Part shown: piece by piece, positions 25,011-34,376 of the stretch
Layout: every line of letters starts with the position of its first letter
Numbering within the stretch: position 1 is the stretch's first letter
Assembly: GCF_001665235.1 (NCBI RefSeq)
Contig: NZ_LZSC01000049.1
Coordinates: forward strand, 1 to 64,000
From: Mycobacterium sp. 1100029.7
Lineage (GTDB): Bacteria > Actinomycetota > Actinomycetes > Mycobacteriales > Mycobacteriaceae
Length of the DNA stretch: 64,000 bases
Direction: 5' to 3'
Notes under the pieces: model-generated
The model's input: the letters and a program-made list of their open reading frames with translations, nothing else
What the model was told of the DNA's origin: nothing
The model's database searches: none
Program-made: the position numbers and the translations under genes

Positions 25011-26723
25011 ATGTTGCTCAATCCGAACCACTTGCAACGCCGCTACCCCGACCGTCGCTCGGGGGAGATCATGGCCGCCACCGTGGACTTCTTCGAGTCG
25101 CGGGGCAAGGCCCGGTTGAAGGCCGACGATCACGAGCGACGCTGGTACTCCGATTTCCTGGACCACATCGGGCGCGAGCGCATCTTCGCTGCGCTGCTGA
25201 CGCCCTCGCAGTACGGCGCCGGCGACGACTGCCGCTGGGATACCTACCGCATCAGCGAGTTCGCCGAGATCGTGGGCTTCTACGGGCTCAACTACTGGTA
25301 TCCGTTCCAGGTCACCGCCCTGGGTCTGGGGCCGATCTGGATGAGCGACAACGAGGACGCCAAACGCAAGGCCGCCGCCCAGCTGGAAGCCGGCGAGGTG
25401 TTCGGGTTCGGCCTGTCCGAGCAGACCCACGGCGCCGACGTCTACCAGACCGACATGATCTTGGCGCCCAGGCAGGGCGGCTGGACGGCCAACGGCGAGA
25501 AGTACTACATCGGCAACGCCAACGCCGCGCGGATGGTCTCGACATTCGGCAAAATCGCGGGGCCGTCCGAAGACCAAGACGAATACGTCTTCTTCGTCGC
25601 CGACTCCCAGCACGACCGCTACGAGCTGATCAAGAACGTCGTCAACTCGCAGAACTACGTCGCCAACTACGCGCTACGCGACTATCCGGTTTCCGAGGCC
25701 GACCTGCTGCACCGTGGGCCCGACGCCTTCCACGCCGCACTGAACACCGTCAACGTCTGCAAGTACAACCTGGGCTGGGGTGCGGTCGGCATGTGTACCC
25801 ATGCCATGTACGAGGCGGTCACGCATGCGTCCAATCGCTACCTGTACGGCACCGTCGTCACCGACTTCAGCCACGTGCGGCGGCTGCTCACCGACGCCTA
25901 CGCTCGGCTGATCGCGATGAAGCTGGTCGCCACCCGCGCCTGTGACTACATGCGCAGCGCGTCGGCCGACGACCGTCGCTACCTGCTCTACAGCCCGCTG
26001 ACCAAGGCAAAGATCACCAGCGAAGGCGAGCGGGTGATCACCGCGTTGTGGGATGTGATCGCCGCCAAGGGCGTCGAGAAGGACACCATCTTCGAGGCCA
26101 TGACCCGCGAAATCGGTTTGCTGCCAAGGCTGGAAGGCACCGTCCACATCAACATCGGGCTGCTGGGCAAGTTCATGCCCAACTACCTGTTCGCGCCCAA
26201 CGGTGACCTGCCGCTGATCGGCCGGCGCGACGACGCGACCGACGACGCGTTCCTGTTCCGGCAGGGCCCGACCGGCGGACTGGGCAAGGTGCGGTTCCAC
26301 GACTGGCGCGCGCCGTTCGACAGCTACGCGCATCTGCCCAACGTCGCGCTGCTGCGCGAGCAGATTGACGTGCTGGCCGACATGCTGGCATCAGCTACGC
26401 CGGATGCGGTGCAGCAGAAGGACATCGACTTCGCGTTCGGGGTCGGGCAGCTGTTCGCGACGGTGCCCTACGCGCAGCTGATCCTGGAAGAGGCCCCGTT
26501 GTCCGGAATCGACGAGGCGCTGATCGACGAGATCTTCGCCGTGCTGGTCCGCGACTTCAACAGCTACGCAGTCGAATTGGGCGACAAGCACGCGACGACC
26601 GAGACGCAGGCACGCTTCGCGATGCGGATGATTCGCCGCCCGGTGTTTGATCAGGCGCGCTACGACCAGGTCTGGAAGGAACACATCCAGCCGATCAACG
26701 GCGCCTACCAAATGCGGCCGTAG
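25011..26723 (+). CDS. fadE4: acyl-CoA dehydrogenase (FadE4-like)
   Basis: 570 residues, an enlarged acyl-CoA dehydrogenase. The N-terminal helical domain is followed by the FAD/substrate region FGFGLSEQTHGADVYQTDMIL and WTANGEKYYIGNANAARMVSTF, then the helical C-terminal domain with LEGTVHINIGLLGKFMPNYLF. It introduces the alpha,beta double bond in acyl-CoA using FAD. ATG 25011 (MLLNPNH) fits the M. tuberculosis length; the frame from TTG 24993 is less likely. It is divergent from php across a 160-base gap in which I see no clear operator. Confidence 0.9.
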   Translation: MLLNPNHLQRRYPDRRSGEIMAATVDFFESRGKARLKADDHERRWYSDFLDHIGRERIFAALLTPSQYGAGDDCRWDTYRISEFAEIVGFYGLNYWYPFQVTALGLGPIWMSDNEDAKRKAAAQLEAGEVFGFGLSEQTHGADVYQTDMILAPRQGGWTANGEKYYIGNANAARMVSTFGKIAGPSEDQDEYVFFVADSQHDRYELIKNVVNSQNYVANYALRDYPVSEADLLHRGPDAFHAALNTVNVCKYNLGWGAVGMCTHAMYEAVTHASNRYLYGTVVTDFSHVRRLLTDAYARLIAMKLVATRACDYMRSASADDRRYLLYSPLTKAKITSEGERVITALWDVIAAKGVEKDTIFEAMTREIGLLPRLEGTVHINIGLLGKFMPNYLFAPNGDLPLIGRRDDATDDAFLFRQGPTGGLGKVRFHDWRAPFDSYAHLPNVALLREQIDVLADMLASATPDAVQQKDIDFAFGVGQLFATVPYAQLILEEAPLSGIDEALIDEIFAVLVRDFNSYAVELGDKHATTETQARFAMRMIRRPVFDQARYDQVWKEHIQPINGAYQMRP

Positions 26724-26739
26724 GGCTTTCGCGTTCAGC

Positions 26740-26870
26740 GGACCACCGAGTGTGCGGCTGGTCGCACGTTCGGCAGCCAATGCGCGGCTGGCCGCACACT
26801 GGGGCAGGGTTAGTCGGCGTCGATCAGCACATCTGATCCGCACAGGAGATCCGCACAGGAGATCGGATCG
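26740..26870. repeat. short hairpins and a 13-bp tandem repeat between converging genes
   Basis: The gap holds GTGTGCGGC ... GCCGCACAC arms (about 26750 and 26790), internal hairpins of the form GTGCG-N6-CGCAC, and a tandem GATCCGCACAGGA repeated at 26835-26847 and 26848-26860. The genes on both sides end here, so the hairpins may terminate transcription. No coding potential is seen. Confidence 0.4.
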
Positions 26871-26890
26871 CTGGCAAACATGCCGCAGGC

Positions 26891-27547
26891 TCAGGTCAAC
26901 AGGCGCAAGCCCCACTTGGTCAGTAGCGGCGCCACGAGGATGAAGTACGTCGTGTTCTCGTCGTCTGAGGCTGACGTCAGGATGCCGATCGCGCTTGCGG
27001 TGCCGTCCGGATTTCTCACGAAGCCGGGGCTGCCGCTGTCGCCCCCCGTGCAGTGCAGTTTGGCTTCCACCACGTAATCGCCTTCGATGTCGGTGATGGG
27101 GCCACACGTCTCACCGGTGACCGCGCCGACCTTGCACATCTGGGTGCCCACCTTGATTTGGGAGAGACTCAACGCATCGCGCACCGGATACTTGCCCGCA
27201 ATGTCATCCGAGGGCACGCCGACGCCCGGCTCGAGTTTGATCAGCGCCGCATCTTTCGTCTGCGTGCCGGTCTCAGGGTTCTCCGCGTATTCGCCCTTGA
27301 CCAGTTTGCCCAGCGGGGCCTGGTTGTCCCCGTAGGTCCACACCGAACCGTCGTGCGCATCGCAGTGTGCACTGGTCATCAGGTAGTAGTTGCCGTCGTT
27401 GCCTTGGGCGGTGAAAGCCGAAGTGCAGAAGCTTGTTTCGTCGTTGATTTTGATCCCGGGGGTGGGCGGAGACTGCGCATGCACCGGTGCAACGGTCACC
27501 AACACCGCCACCATGGTAGTCAGCACGGGTCCGACCAGTCTCCGCAT
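26891..27547 (-). CDS. secreted trypsin-like serine protease
   Basis: 218 residues. A signal peptide (MRRLVGPVLTTMVAVLVTVA-PVHAQ) is followed by a chymotrypsin-fold domain with the triad in TSAHCD (His), KDAALIKL (Asp) and GGDSGSPGF (Ser). Four cysteines are placed for two disulfides. The start is ATG 27547 because GAAGGGGGC lies just upstream and the signal peptide follows directly. It is probably exported and acts in the envelope or medium. It is divergent from the TetR/R2lox operon. I do not recall it between fadE4 and Rv0232 in M. tuberculosis. Confidence 0.85.
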   Translation of the reverse strand: MRRLVGPVLTTMVAVLVTVAPVHAQSPPTPGIKINDETSFCTSAFTAQGNDGNYYLMTSAHCDAHDGSVWTYGDNQAPLGKLVKGEYAENPETGTQTKDAALIKLEPGVGVPSDDIAGKYPVRDALSLSQIKVGTQMCKVGAVTGETCGPITDIEGDYVVEAKLHCTGGDSGSPGFVRNPDGTASAIGILTSASDDENTTYFILVAPLLTKWGLRLLT

Positions 27548-27614
27548 TAACTGCCCCCTTCGCGTCAGTGTCCGAGCGGGAGCGTAACCGCCGGATGCAA
27601 AGTCCGCGCACCCC

Positions 27615-27656
27615 TTGACTGTGACGTAGCTCACCGTAGAATGACCAGTGGTCATT
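27615..27656 (+). promoter_or_regulatory. SigA-type promoter overlapped by a 17-bp palindromic operator, TetR-R2lox operon
   Basis: TTGACT (27615-27620) and TAGAAT (27637-27642) are 16 bases apart, a good -35/-10 pair. The perfect palindrome AATGACCA-G-TGGTCATT (27640-27656) covers the end of the -10 and the likely transcription start, 17 bases before the TetR ATG. This is the classic layout for autorepression by the downstream TetR protein. The operator may also affect the divergent protease gene. Confidence 0.7.
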
Positions 27657-27672
27657 GAAGCGAGGAGGCCAC

Positions 27673-28371
27673 ATGCCAACGGTGACTTGGGCGCGGGTCG
27701 ACCCCGCTCGTCGCACGGCGATCATCGACGCCGCCGAGGCGGAATTCGGAGCGCACGGATTCTCCGGTGGCAGCCTGAACGTCATCGCGCGGCGGGCCGG
27801 CGTCGCCAAAGGCAGCCTCTTCCAATACTTCGCGGACAAGCGTGACCTGTTCGCGTTCATCGCCGACCTCGGCAGCCAGCGGGTCCGGGTCTACATGGAA
27901 GACCTGATCCGCGAGCTCGACCCGGACCGGCCGTTCTTCGAATTCCTCACCGAGCTGCTCGACGGCTGGGTCGCCTACTACGCCGAACATCCGCGGGAAC
28001 GTGCGCTGCACGCCGCGGCGACCCTGGAGGTCGACACCGATGCGCGCATCACCGTGCGCAGCGTCATCCACCGCCACTACCTGGAAGTGCTGCGGCCCTT
28101 GGTGCACACCGCCCAGACTCGCGGAGACCTGCGCGCAGACGCCGACACCGACGTCCTGCTCTCGCTGCTGTTGCTGATCTTCCCGCACCTGGCGCTGGCG
28201 CCCTACATGCGCGGCCTGGATCCGATCCTCGGACTCGACGAGCCCAGCCCCGAGCAGCCGGCGCTGGCCGTGCGCAGACTCGTCGCGGTGCTGGCCGCCG
28301 CGTTCGCCGCGCCGAATACCTCCGACTCACCAGTGCAACCAGCCCCAATGCGATCTGAGGAGGTCACATGA
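27673..28371 (+). CDS. TetR-family regulator (Rv0232-like)
   Basis: 232 residues. The N-terminal HTH has [20 protein letters not shown], then [22 protein letters not shown], and the all-helical ligand domain follows. ATG 27673 (MPTVTWARV) is preceded by GAGGAGG. Its TGA overlaps the ATG of the R2lox gene (ATGA), so regulator and oxidase are made together, as in Rv0232-nrdB. The palindrome at 27640-27656 is the probable operator. The inducer is likely a fatty acid or related ligand of the oxidase, by inference. Confidence 0.9.
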   Translation: MPTVTWARVDPARRTAIIDAAEAEFGAHGFSGGSLNVIARRAGVAKGSLFQYFADKRDLFAFIADLGSQRVRVYMEDLIRELDPDRPFFEFLTELLDGWVAYYAEHPRERALHAAATLEVDTDARITVRSVIHRHYLEVLRPLVHTAQTRGDLRADADTDVLLSLLLLIFPHLALAPYMRGLDPILGLDEPSPEQPALAVRRLVAVLAAAFAAPNTSDSPVQPAPMRSEEVT

Positions 28372-29303
28372 ACCGAACCCGAATTGCCTCGATGGCCCAA
28401 GGTGGTCTCAACTGGGATAGCTTGCCGCTCAAGCTATTTGCCGGCGGCAACGCGAAGTTCTGGAATCCGGCCGACATCGACTTCTCCCGGGACCGAGAAG
28501 ACTGGGAACGGCTGACCGACGACGAACGCAGCTACGCGACCCGGTTGTGTGCGGAGTTCATCGCCGGTGAGGAATCGGTCACCCAGGACATCCAGCCGTT
28601 CATGGCCGCGATGCGCGCCGAGGGCCGGCTGGGCGACGAGATGTACTTGACGCAGTTCGCCTTCGAAGAAGCCAAGCACGTCCAGGTGTTCCGGATGTGG
28701 CTCGACGCCGTCGGCATCACCGAGGATCTGCACTACTACCTCGACGACGTCCCGACCTACCGCACGATCTTCTACGAGGAACTGCCCGCGTGCCTCAACG
28801 CGCTGGCCGACGATCCGTCACCGGCCGCCCAGGTCCGGGCGTCGGTCACCTACAACCACATGGTCGAAGGCATGCTGGCGCTGACCGGTTACTTCGGCTG
28901 GCACAAGATCTGTGTGGACCGCGGCATCCTGCCCGGCATGCAGGAGCTGGTGCGACGCATCGGCGACGACGAGCGGCGCCACATGGCGTGGGGCACCTTC
29001 ACCTGCCGTCGCCACGTCGCCGCCGACGACGCCAATTGGGACGTCTTCGAAACACGGATGACCGAGCTGATGCCGCTGGGGCTGCGCCTGATCGAAGAGG
29101 GTTTCGCCCTCTACGATCCGATGCCCTTCGGCCTTTCGGTGGACGAGTTCATGGCCTACGCCTCCGACAAAGGGATGCGGCGGTTCGGCACGATTTCCAG
29201 CGCCCGCGGTCGTCCACTCGGCGAGATCGACTTGGACTACTCGCCGCTGCAGCTCGAGGACACCTTCGCCGAGGAGGACGAGCGGGCGCTGGCAACCGTG
29301 TAG
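28368..29303 (+). CDS. nrdB: R2-like ligand-binding oxidase (R2lox, Rv0233-like), copy 1
   Basis: 311 residues of the ferritin-like R2lox family, which binds a Mn/Fe pair and a long-chain fatty-acid-like ligand and carries a Tyr-Val ether crosslink. Visible ligands: GEESVTQD (Glu, with the crosslink Val), [14 protein letters not shown] (crosslink Tyr and Glu) and GDDERRH. These match the mycobacterial founder of the family, historically annotated as nrdB. It is not expected to be a working ribonucleotide reductase R2. Coupled to the TetR gene by ATGA overlap and convergent with gabD1 (nine-base gap). A second copy lies inverted at 33291-34229. Confidence 0.92.
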   Translation: MNRTRIASMAQGGLNWDSLPLKLFAGGNAKFWNPADIDFSRDREDWERLTDDERSYATRLCAEFIAGEESVTQDIQPFMAAMRAEGRLGDEMYLTQFAFEEAKHVQVFRMWLDAVGITEDLHYYLDDVPTYRTIFYEELPACLNALADDPSPAAQVRASVTYNHMVEGMLALTGYFGWHKICVDRGILPGMQELVRRIGDDERRHMAWGTFTCRRHVAADDANWDVFETRMTELMPLGLRLIEEGFALYDPMPFGLSVDEFMAYASDKGMRRFGTISSARGRPLGEIDLDYSPLQLEDTFAEEDERALATV

Positions 29304-29311
29304 CGCGGCGG

Positions 29312-30730
29312 CTACTCGACCTTCGTGTCGCCGCCGGTGTCCCCGGCGGACGGCGCGCCCACCCAGACGGTCTTGGCGTTGCAGAACGCCCGAATGCCGA
29401 GGTTGGCGAGCTCGCGGCCGTAGCCGGATCGCTTGACACCCCCGAACCCCAGTTCGGGGTAGGACACCGTCATCCCGTTGATGAAGACCTGGCCGGCCTC
29501 GATGTCGTCGATGAAGCGCTCCTGCTCGGCCTCGTCGTTGGTCCACGCGTTCGACCCGAGCCCGAACGTGGTGGCGTTGGCGATTTCGATCGCTTCGTCG
29601 ATGCCCGAGGCGCGGTACATCGATGCGACCGGACCGAACACCTCTTCGGTGTAGAGCGCCATGTCCTTGGTGATGTCGGTGATCACCGTCGGCGGGTAGA
29701 ACCATCCCGCCCCGTCGGGGGTCTTGCCGCCGAGCCGGACCTTCGCGCCCGCGGCGACGGCGTCGTCGACCTGCTTGGCGATCTCGTCGCGCCCGGATTC
29801 GGTGGCCAGCGGGCCCACGTCGGTGTCCGGGTCGGTCGGGTCGCCGACCTTCAGGTCCTGCATCCGCTCGACGAACTTGTCGACGAACGCGTCGTAGATG
29901 TCGGTGTGCACGATGAATCGCTTGGCAGCGATACAGGATTGGCCGTTGTTCTGGGTCCGCGCGGTAACCGCCGTCTTGACGGCCTCGTCCAGGTCGACCG
30001 ACGGCATCACGATGAACGGGTCGCTGCCGCCGAGTTCCATCACGGTCGGCTTGATCTCGTCACCGCAGATGGCCGCGACCGACTGGCCGGCCGGCTCGCT
30101 GCCGGTCAGCGTCGCCGCCGCGACCCGGGGGTCGCGCAGGATGCGCTCGACGGCGCTGGACGAAACCAGCAGCGTCTGGAAACAGTCCGCCGGGAACCCG
30201 CCGCGCGCGATCACGTCGGACAAGTACAGCGCCGACTGCGGCACGTTCGAGGCGTGCTTGAGCAGACCGACGTTGCCCGCCATCAATGCCGGGGCAGCGA
30301 ACCGGACGGCCTGCCACAGCGGGAAGTTCCACGGCATCACGGCCAGCACCACGCCCAGTGGCTGCCAGCGGGTGTAGGCGCGCTTGGCGCCCACCTTGGT
30401 CGCCTCGGCCGGCTCGTCGGCCAGTAGCTTCTCGGCGTTCTCGGCGTAGTAGCGAAAACCCTTGGCGCACTTCAGCGCTTCGGCCTTCGCCGACTTCAGC
30501 GTCTTGCCCATTTCCAGGGTCATCAACGCCGCGACCTCGTCGGCCTCGGCCTCCAGTAGGTCGGCGGTGGCGTGGGCCCACTCGGCGCGCTGAGCGAACG
30601 TGGTGTTGTGACGGTAGTCCTGGAACCGCGCATACGCCCGCGCGATTGCGGCGTCGACTTCGTCGTCGGTTGCGGCGGTGAACGTCTTCACGGTCTCGCC
30701 GGTGGCCGGGTTGATGGTCGCGATTGACAC
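29312..30730 (-). CDS. gabD1: NADP-dependent succinate-semialdehyde dehydrogenase (GabD1-like)
   Basis: 472 residues. Aldehyde dehydrogenase signatures: MPWNFPLWQ, catalytic Glu in [10 protein letters not shown], catalytic Cys in [11 protein letters not shown], and [10 protein letters not shown]. The closest family is GabD1, which oxidises succinic semialdehyde to succinate with NADP+. The start is GTG 30730 with AAGGGAAGGG about ten bases upstream. The C-terminus carries a short acidic extension ([15 protein letters not shown]) beyond the usual 457-residue length. Divergent from the acetolactate synthase gene by 94 bases. Confidence 0.92.
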   Translation of the reverse strand: MSIATINPATGETVKTFTAATDDEVDAAIARAYARFQDYRHNTTFAQRAEWAHATADLLEAEADEVAALMTLEMGKTLKSAKAEALKCAKGFRYYAENAEKLLADEPAEATKVGAKRAYTRWQPLGVVLAVMPWNFPLWQAVRFAAPALMAGNVGLLKHASNVPQSALYLSDVIARGGFPADCFQTLLVSSSAVERILRDPRVAAATLTGSEPAGQSVAAICGDEIKPTVMELGGSDPFIVMPSVDLDEAVKTAVTARTQNNGQSCIAAKRFIVHTDIYDAFVDKFVERMQDLKVGDPTDPDTDVGPLATESGRDEIAKQVDDAVAAGAKVRLGGKTPDGAGWFYPPTVITDITKDMALYTEEVFGPVASMYRASGIDEAIEIANATTFGLGSNAWTNDEAEQERFIDDIEAGQVFINGMTVSYPELGFGGVKRSGYGRELANLGIRAFCNAKTVWVGAPSAGDTGGDTKVE

Positions 30731-30824
30731 GCTGACACCCTTCCCTTTGCTGTCTTTTTCCCAAGGTAACTAAAACGTCCAACACCTAGCCTGCCACTAT
30801 CGTTCCCAGGGAGGGAGGTGGCAG

Positions 30825-32471
30825 ATGAGTACAGCCGCGCGGTTGATGGTTCAGTGCCTGGAAAACGAGGGCGTCGAGGTGGTCTTCGGACTGCCCGGGG
30901 AAGAGAACATCCGGTTCGTGCAGGCGCTGGCGTCTTCGACCATCCGCTACGTGCTGACCCGGCACGAGCAGGCCGCGGCGTTCATGGCCGAGATGTACGG
31001 GCGCGTCACCGGCCGAGCGGCGGTGGTGTCGACGACGCTGGGCCCGGGCGCGATCAACATGCAGCTCGGGGTGGCCGACGCCACCACCAACAGCACCCCG
31101 CTGGTCGCGATCTCCGCGCAGGTGGGTCATAACCGGGAATTCAAGGAGTCACATCAGTACGTGGACCTGGTGTCGATGTTCGCCCCGATCACCCGCTGGT
31201 CCGCCGGCATTCCCACCGCCCACGCCATCCCGGAGATGTTCCGCAAGGCATTCAAGGTCGCCGAGACCGAACGGCCGGCCGCGGTGTATTTGGCGGTGCC
31301 GGAGCACATCGACGCCGACGAAGACGATTACGAGCTGTCGCCGTTGCCGCGGAATGTCGTCCGCGCCGACGCACCGGCGCCCGGTCAGGTGGCGCGGGCC
31401 GTCGAGATCTTGCGCGCGGCGAAACGGCCGGTGGTCCTGGCCGGTCACGGCGCCGCCCGCAGCGACGCGACCGAGGCCCTGGTGCGGTTCTCCGAAGAAT
31501 TCAGCATCCCGGTGGCAAACACCTTCCACGGTAAGGGTGTGATGCCTGACGATCATCCCAACAGCATTGGGGCACTTGGGTTCATGCGGCACGACTACGT
31601 CAACTTCGGGTTCGACAATGCTGACGTGGTGGTCGCGGTGGGTTACGAGCTGCAGGAATTCGATCCGGTCCGGATCAACCCGCAGGCCGACAAGAAGATC
31701 ATCCACATTCACCGGTTCCCCGCCGAGGTCGATGCGCACTACTCGGTCGATGTGGGGATCATCGGCGACATCAGCGCCTCACTCGACGCGCTGACCGAGG
31801 GACTCGCCGGCCATGCGTACGGAGCCGAACCGGAGGTGCCCGGCGCCGGGTTGCTCGCCGAGGAATTCGCTCGGGGACAACAGGATTCACGATATCCGAT
31901 GGCTCCGGCCCGGGTGGTGGCCGACACCCGCGCCGCACTGGGGCGCAGCGACGTCGTACTGGTCGACACCGGCGCCACCAAGATGTGGATGGCACGGCTC
32001 TATCCCACCTACGAACGCAACACCTGCTTGATTTCAAACGGCTTGTCCACCATGGCATTTGCGCTGCCCGGGGCACTCGGGGTCAAGCTGGCGCGGCCCG
32101 AGTCGAAGGTGCTCGCCGTCGTGGGCGACGGCGCCTTCCTGATGAACTCGCAGGAAATCGAGACCGCAGTCCGGGAGAAGATTCCGCTGGTCGTGTTGAT
32201 CTGGGAGGACGGCGGTTACGGCCTGATCGAGTGGAAGATGGATCTCGAACTCGGGTCGCATTACTACGTGAAGTTCGGCAACCCCGACATCGTCAAGTAC
32301 GCCGAAAGCTTTGGCGCCAAAGGATACCGGATCTCTCATGCCGACGAATTGCTACCGACGCTGCAGGCCGCACTCGACGAGGACGGTGTTTCGCTGATCT
32401 GCTGCCCGGTCGATTATTCCGAGAACCTGCGATTGACCGACCGGCTCGGCGAACTGGACGAAACTCTGTAG
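30825..32471 (+). CDS. acetolactate synthase-like thiamine pyrophosphate enzyme
   Basis: 548 residues with the three TPP-enzyme domains. Catalytic Glu lies in LTRHEQAAAFMAEMYGR (about 50), the FAD/central domain contains KRPVVLAGHGAARSDA, and the TPP/Mg motif is VVGDGAFLMNSQEIETAV ending in EDGGYGLIEWK. It is most like catabolic (AlsS-type) acetolactate synthases, joining two pyruvates to acetolactate. No regulatory small subunit gene is nearby. GGGAGGGAGG lies ten bases before the ATG. It is the first gene of the block not expected between gabD1 and Rv0235c. Confidence 0.85.
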   Translation: MSTAARLMVQCLENEGVEVVFGLPGEENIRFVQALASSTIRYVLTRHEQAAAFMAEMYGRVTGRAAVVSTTLGPGAINMQLGVADATTNSTPLVAISAQVGHNREFKESHQYVDLVSMFAPITRWSAGIPTAHAIPEMFRKAFKVAETERPAAVYLAVPEHIDADEDDYELSPLPRNVVRADAPAPGQVARAVEILRAAKRPVVLAGHGAARSDATEALVRFSEEFSIPVANTFHGKGVMPDDHPNSIGALGFMRHDYVNFGFDNADVVVAVGYELQEFDPVRINPQADKKIIHIHRFPAEVDAHYSVDVGIIGDISASLDALTEGLAGHAYGAEPEVPGAGLLAEEFARGQQDSRYPMAPARVVADTRAALGRSDVVLVDTGATKMWMARLYPTYERNTCLISNGLSTMAFALPGALGVKLARPESKVLAVVGDGAFLMNSQEIETAVREKIPLVVLIWEDGGYGLIEWKMDLELGSHYYVKFGNPDIVKYAESFGAKGYRISHADELLPTLQAALDEDGVSLICCPVDYSENLRLTDRLGELDETL

Positions 32472-32512
32472 CGCCCTGGCTCGAGGGAGCGGTGTCCACC
32501 AGGACTAAGAAC

Positions 32513-33286
32513 TCACGAGAGGTCTTCGCCCCGCAGATATCGGCTGACGAAATCCAGCCCAGCATTAGTGACTTCGTATTTGTCATGGGTTGGTTCAGTG
32601 AATTCCGTTGACACGGGCGTTAACTCGACCCGTTTCAACAGCCCGTCATTGACTGCGTGCAGCAGCGAGATCTCCAAACCCACTTGGACAACGAAGGATC
32701 TCCGGCCGGTCTCGGCAATCTGATCGAATAACCGGCGCTCGAGATCTGAGTAGCGACCATTCAGGATGCCAAGGTTGCGCTTGTACATGCGGATCGAGCG
32801 CCGATCGATTTCGTTGCGTTGGCAACCCCGGCACAACGCGATCAGGTTGTCGAACGAGTCGTCACGGCCCTGCGACTGCGGCACGATGTGAGCGATATCG
32901 GTGGTCGGATGCCGGCAGGTGGGGATCGCGCATCGATGGGCGGCCTCGGCTAGCACCCTTCTCGTGACGTCGGGGCCCGGCGGGTCCACCGTGGCAAACC
33001 TGGACGTGGCGGTGCCCGACGGCGCACCGGTGCCCGCCCGGCGAGGTTCCGGGCGTCGTGGCATCACCGGTGTGCTGCGGGCGCGACGCGACGTCGGTCC
33101 CAGAGCCCAGGCGCCAAGGCCCACTACGGTCATCAAGACCGCATAATGCAGCGCCGATTGCAACGCAGATGGGCTCGACTCCTCGCCGGCGGCCGAAGCC
33201 GCTTGTGCCACAACGGGTATGGTTGCCACCGCCGAGAACAGTGTGAGCCCTATGGCGGCCCCCGCCGCGATCCCCCGTGCCTTCAT
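32513..33286 (-). CDS. membrane-anchored HNH-nuclease-like protein downstream of R2lox copy 2
   Basis: 257 residues from ATG 33286. Two hydrophobic segments (residues 5-30 and 46-63) precede a basic linker. An HNH-type zinc domain follows at 119-160: CAIPTC, AHIVPQSQG, DDSFDNLIALC and CRGC. Then MYKRNLGILNGRYSDLERRL and a C-terminal region that could be a winged helix (YEVTNAGLDFVSRYL). The Zn cysteine pairs, the first His (H133) and the Asn (N147) are present, but the stretch after CRGC is shortened to QRNEID and the third catalytic His is missing. The gene starts four bases after the R2lox stop, so the two form an operon. Role unknown. Confidence 0.75.
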   Translation of the reverse strand: MKARGIAAGAAIGLTLFSAVATIPVVAQAASAAGEESSPSALQSALHYAVLMTVVGLGAWALGPTSRRARSTPVMPRRPEPRRAGTGAPSGTATSRFATVDPPGPDVTRRVLAEAAHRCAIPTCRHPTTDIAHIVPQSQGRDDSFDNLIALCRGCQRNEIDRRSIRMYKRNLGILNGRYSDLERRLFDQIAETGRRSFVVQVGLEISLLHAVNDGLLKRVELTPVSTEFTEPTHDKYEVTNAGLDFVSRYLRGEDLS

Positions 33287-33290
33287 TTCA

Positions 33291-34229
33291 CTACACCGCC
33301 GCCGCCAAGGCCTTTTCGTCCTCGTCGGCGAAGGCGTCCTCGAGTTGCACCGGGGAGTAGTCCAGGTCGATCTCGCCGAGCGGGCGCCCGCGGGCACTGG
33401 AGATGGTGCCGAACCGCCGCATTCCCTTGTCCGACGCGTATTGCCGCGAGTCGTCCATGTCCAGGCCGAACGGGATGGGGTCAAACCTGCTGTAACCCTC
33501 TTCAGTCGCTTGCACGCCGAGCGGGATGAGTTCGTTCATGCGCGTTTCGAAGACGTCCCAGTTGGCGTCGTCGGCGGCGACGTGGCGCCGGCAGGTAAAC
33601 GTGCCCCACGCCATGTGGCGGCGCTCGTCATCGCCGATGCGCTGCACCAGCTCCTGCATGCCGGGCAGAATGCCGCGGCCGACGCAGATCTTGTGCCAGG
33701 AGTAGTAGCCGGTCAGCGCGAGCATGCCTTCGACCATGTGGTTGTAGGTTGCTGACGCCCGGACCTGGGCGGCCGGGGACGGATCCGTCGACAGTGCGTT
33801 GAGGCAATCCGGCAGTTCCTCGTAGAAGATCGTTCGGTATGCCGCCAGGGGTTCGAGGTAGTCGTGCAAGTCTTCGGTGACGCCCACGGCGTCAAGCCAC
33901 ATGCGAAACCCTTGGGTGTGTTTGGCCTCTTCGAAAGCGAACTGCGTCAGATACATCTCGTCCCCGAGCCTGCCCTCGGCCCGCATCGCGGACATGAATG
34001 GCTGAATGTCCTCGGTGACCGCTTCCTCGCCAGCCACGAACTGCGTGCACAACTGAATCGCGAAGTCGCGTTCTTCACGGGTGAGCTGCTCCCAGTCCGC
34101 GCGATCACGGGAGAAGTCGATGTCGGCGGGATCCCAGAACTTCGCGTTGCCGCCCGCGAATAGCCGTAGTGGCAAGCTATTCCAGTTGAGCCCGCCCGCA
34201 ACCAGCGAACCTGAACGTGTGCGTGTCAT
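33291..34229 (-). CDS. R2-like ligand-binding oxidase, copy 2
   Basis: 312 residues, aligned without gaps over nearly the whole length with the product of 28368-29303 and identical at most positions. All metal and crosslink residues are kept: [29 protein letters not shown]. Differences concentrate in the N-terminal 70 residues and in helix segments around 120-135 and 245-265, the last being near the ligand-binding end, so the bound lipid may differ. ATG 34229 follows GGGGAGGTCAGCTAA. It has no TetR partner; instead it is followed by the membrane HNH gene. Confidence 0.9.
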   Translation of the reverse strand: MTRTRSGSLVAGGLNWNSLPLRLFAGGNAKFWDPADIDFSRDRADWEQLTREERDFAIQLCTQFVAGEEAVTEDIQPFMSAMRAEGRLGDEMYLTQFAFEEAKHTQGFRMWLDAVGVTEDLHDYLEPLAAYRTIFYEELPDCLNALSTDPSPAAQVRASATYNHMVEGMLALTGYYSWHKICVGRGILPGMQELVQRIGDDERRHMAWGTFTCRRHVAADDANWDVFETRMNELIPLGVQATEEGYSRFDPIPFGLDMDDSRQYASDKGMRRFGTISSARGRPLGEIDLDYSPVQLEDAFADEDEKALAAAV

Positions 34230-34376
34230 TTAGCTGACCTCCCCGAGTGACTGCCTTGACTCGTATCGTGGCCCCGGGCCGCGGATACAGCCAGCAATCA
34301 GGACAGAACACGCGCTGGTTGGTACACCATGCGCAGCCGCAGTGGCTGAGCTCGGGTCCGCCCTAGGCTGGGCGCG

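Noticed and set aside
24849..25613. Upstream extension of the php open frame by about 250 codons
   Set aside because: It is antisense to fadE4, has no family likeness, and php has its normal length from 24848.
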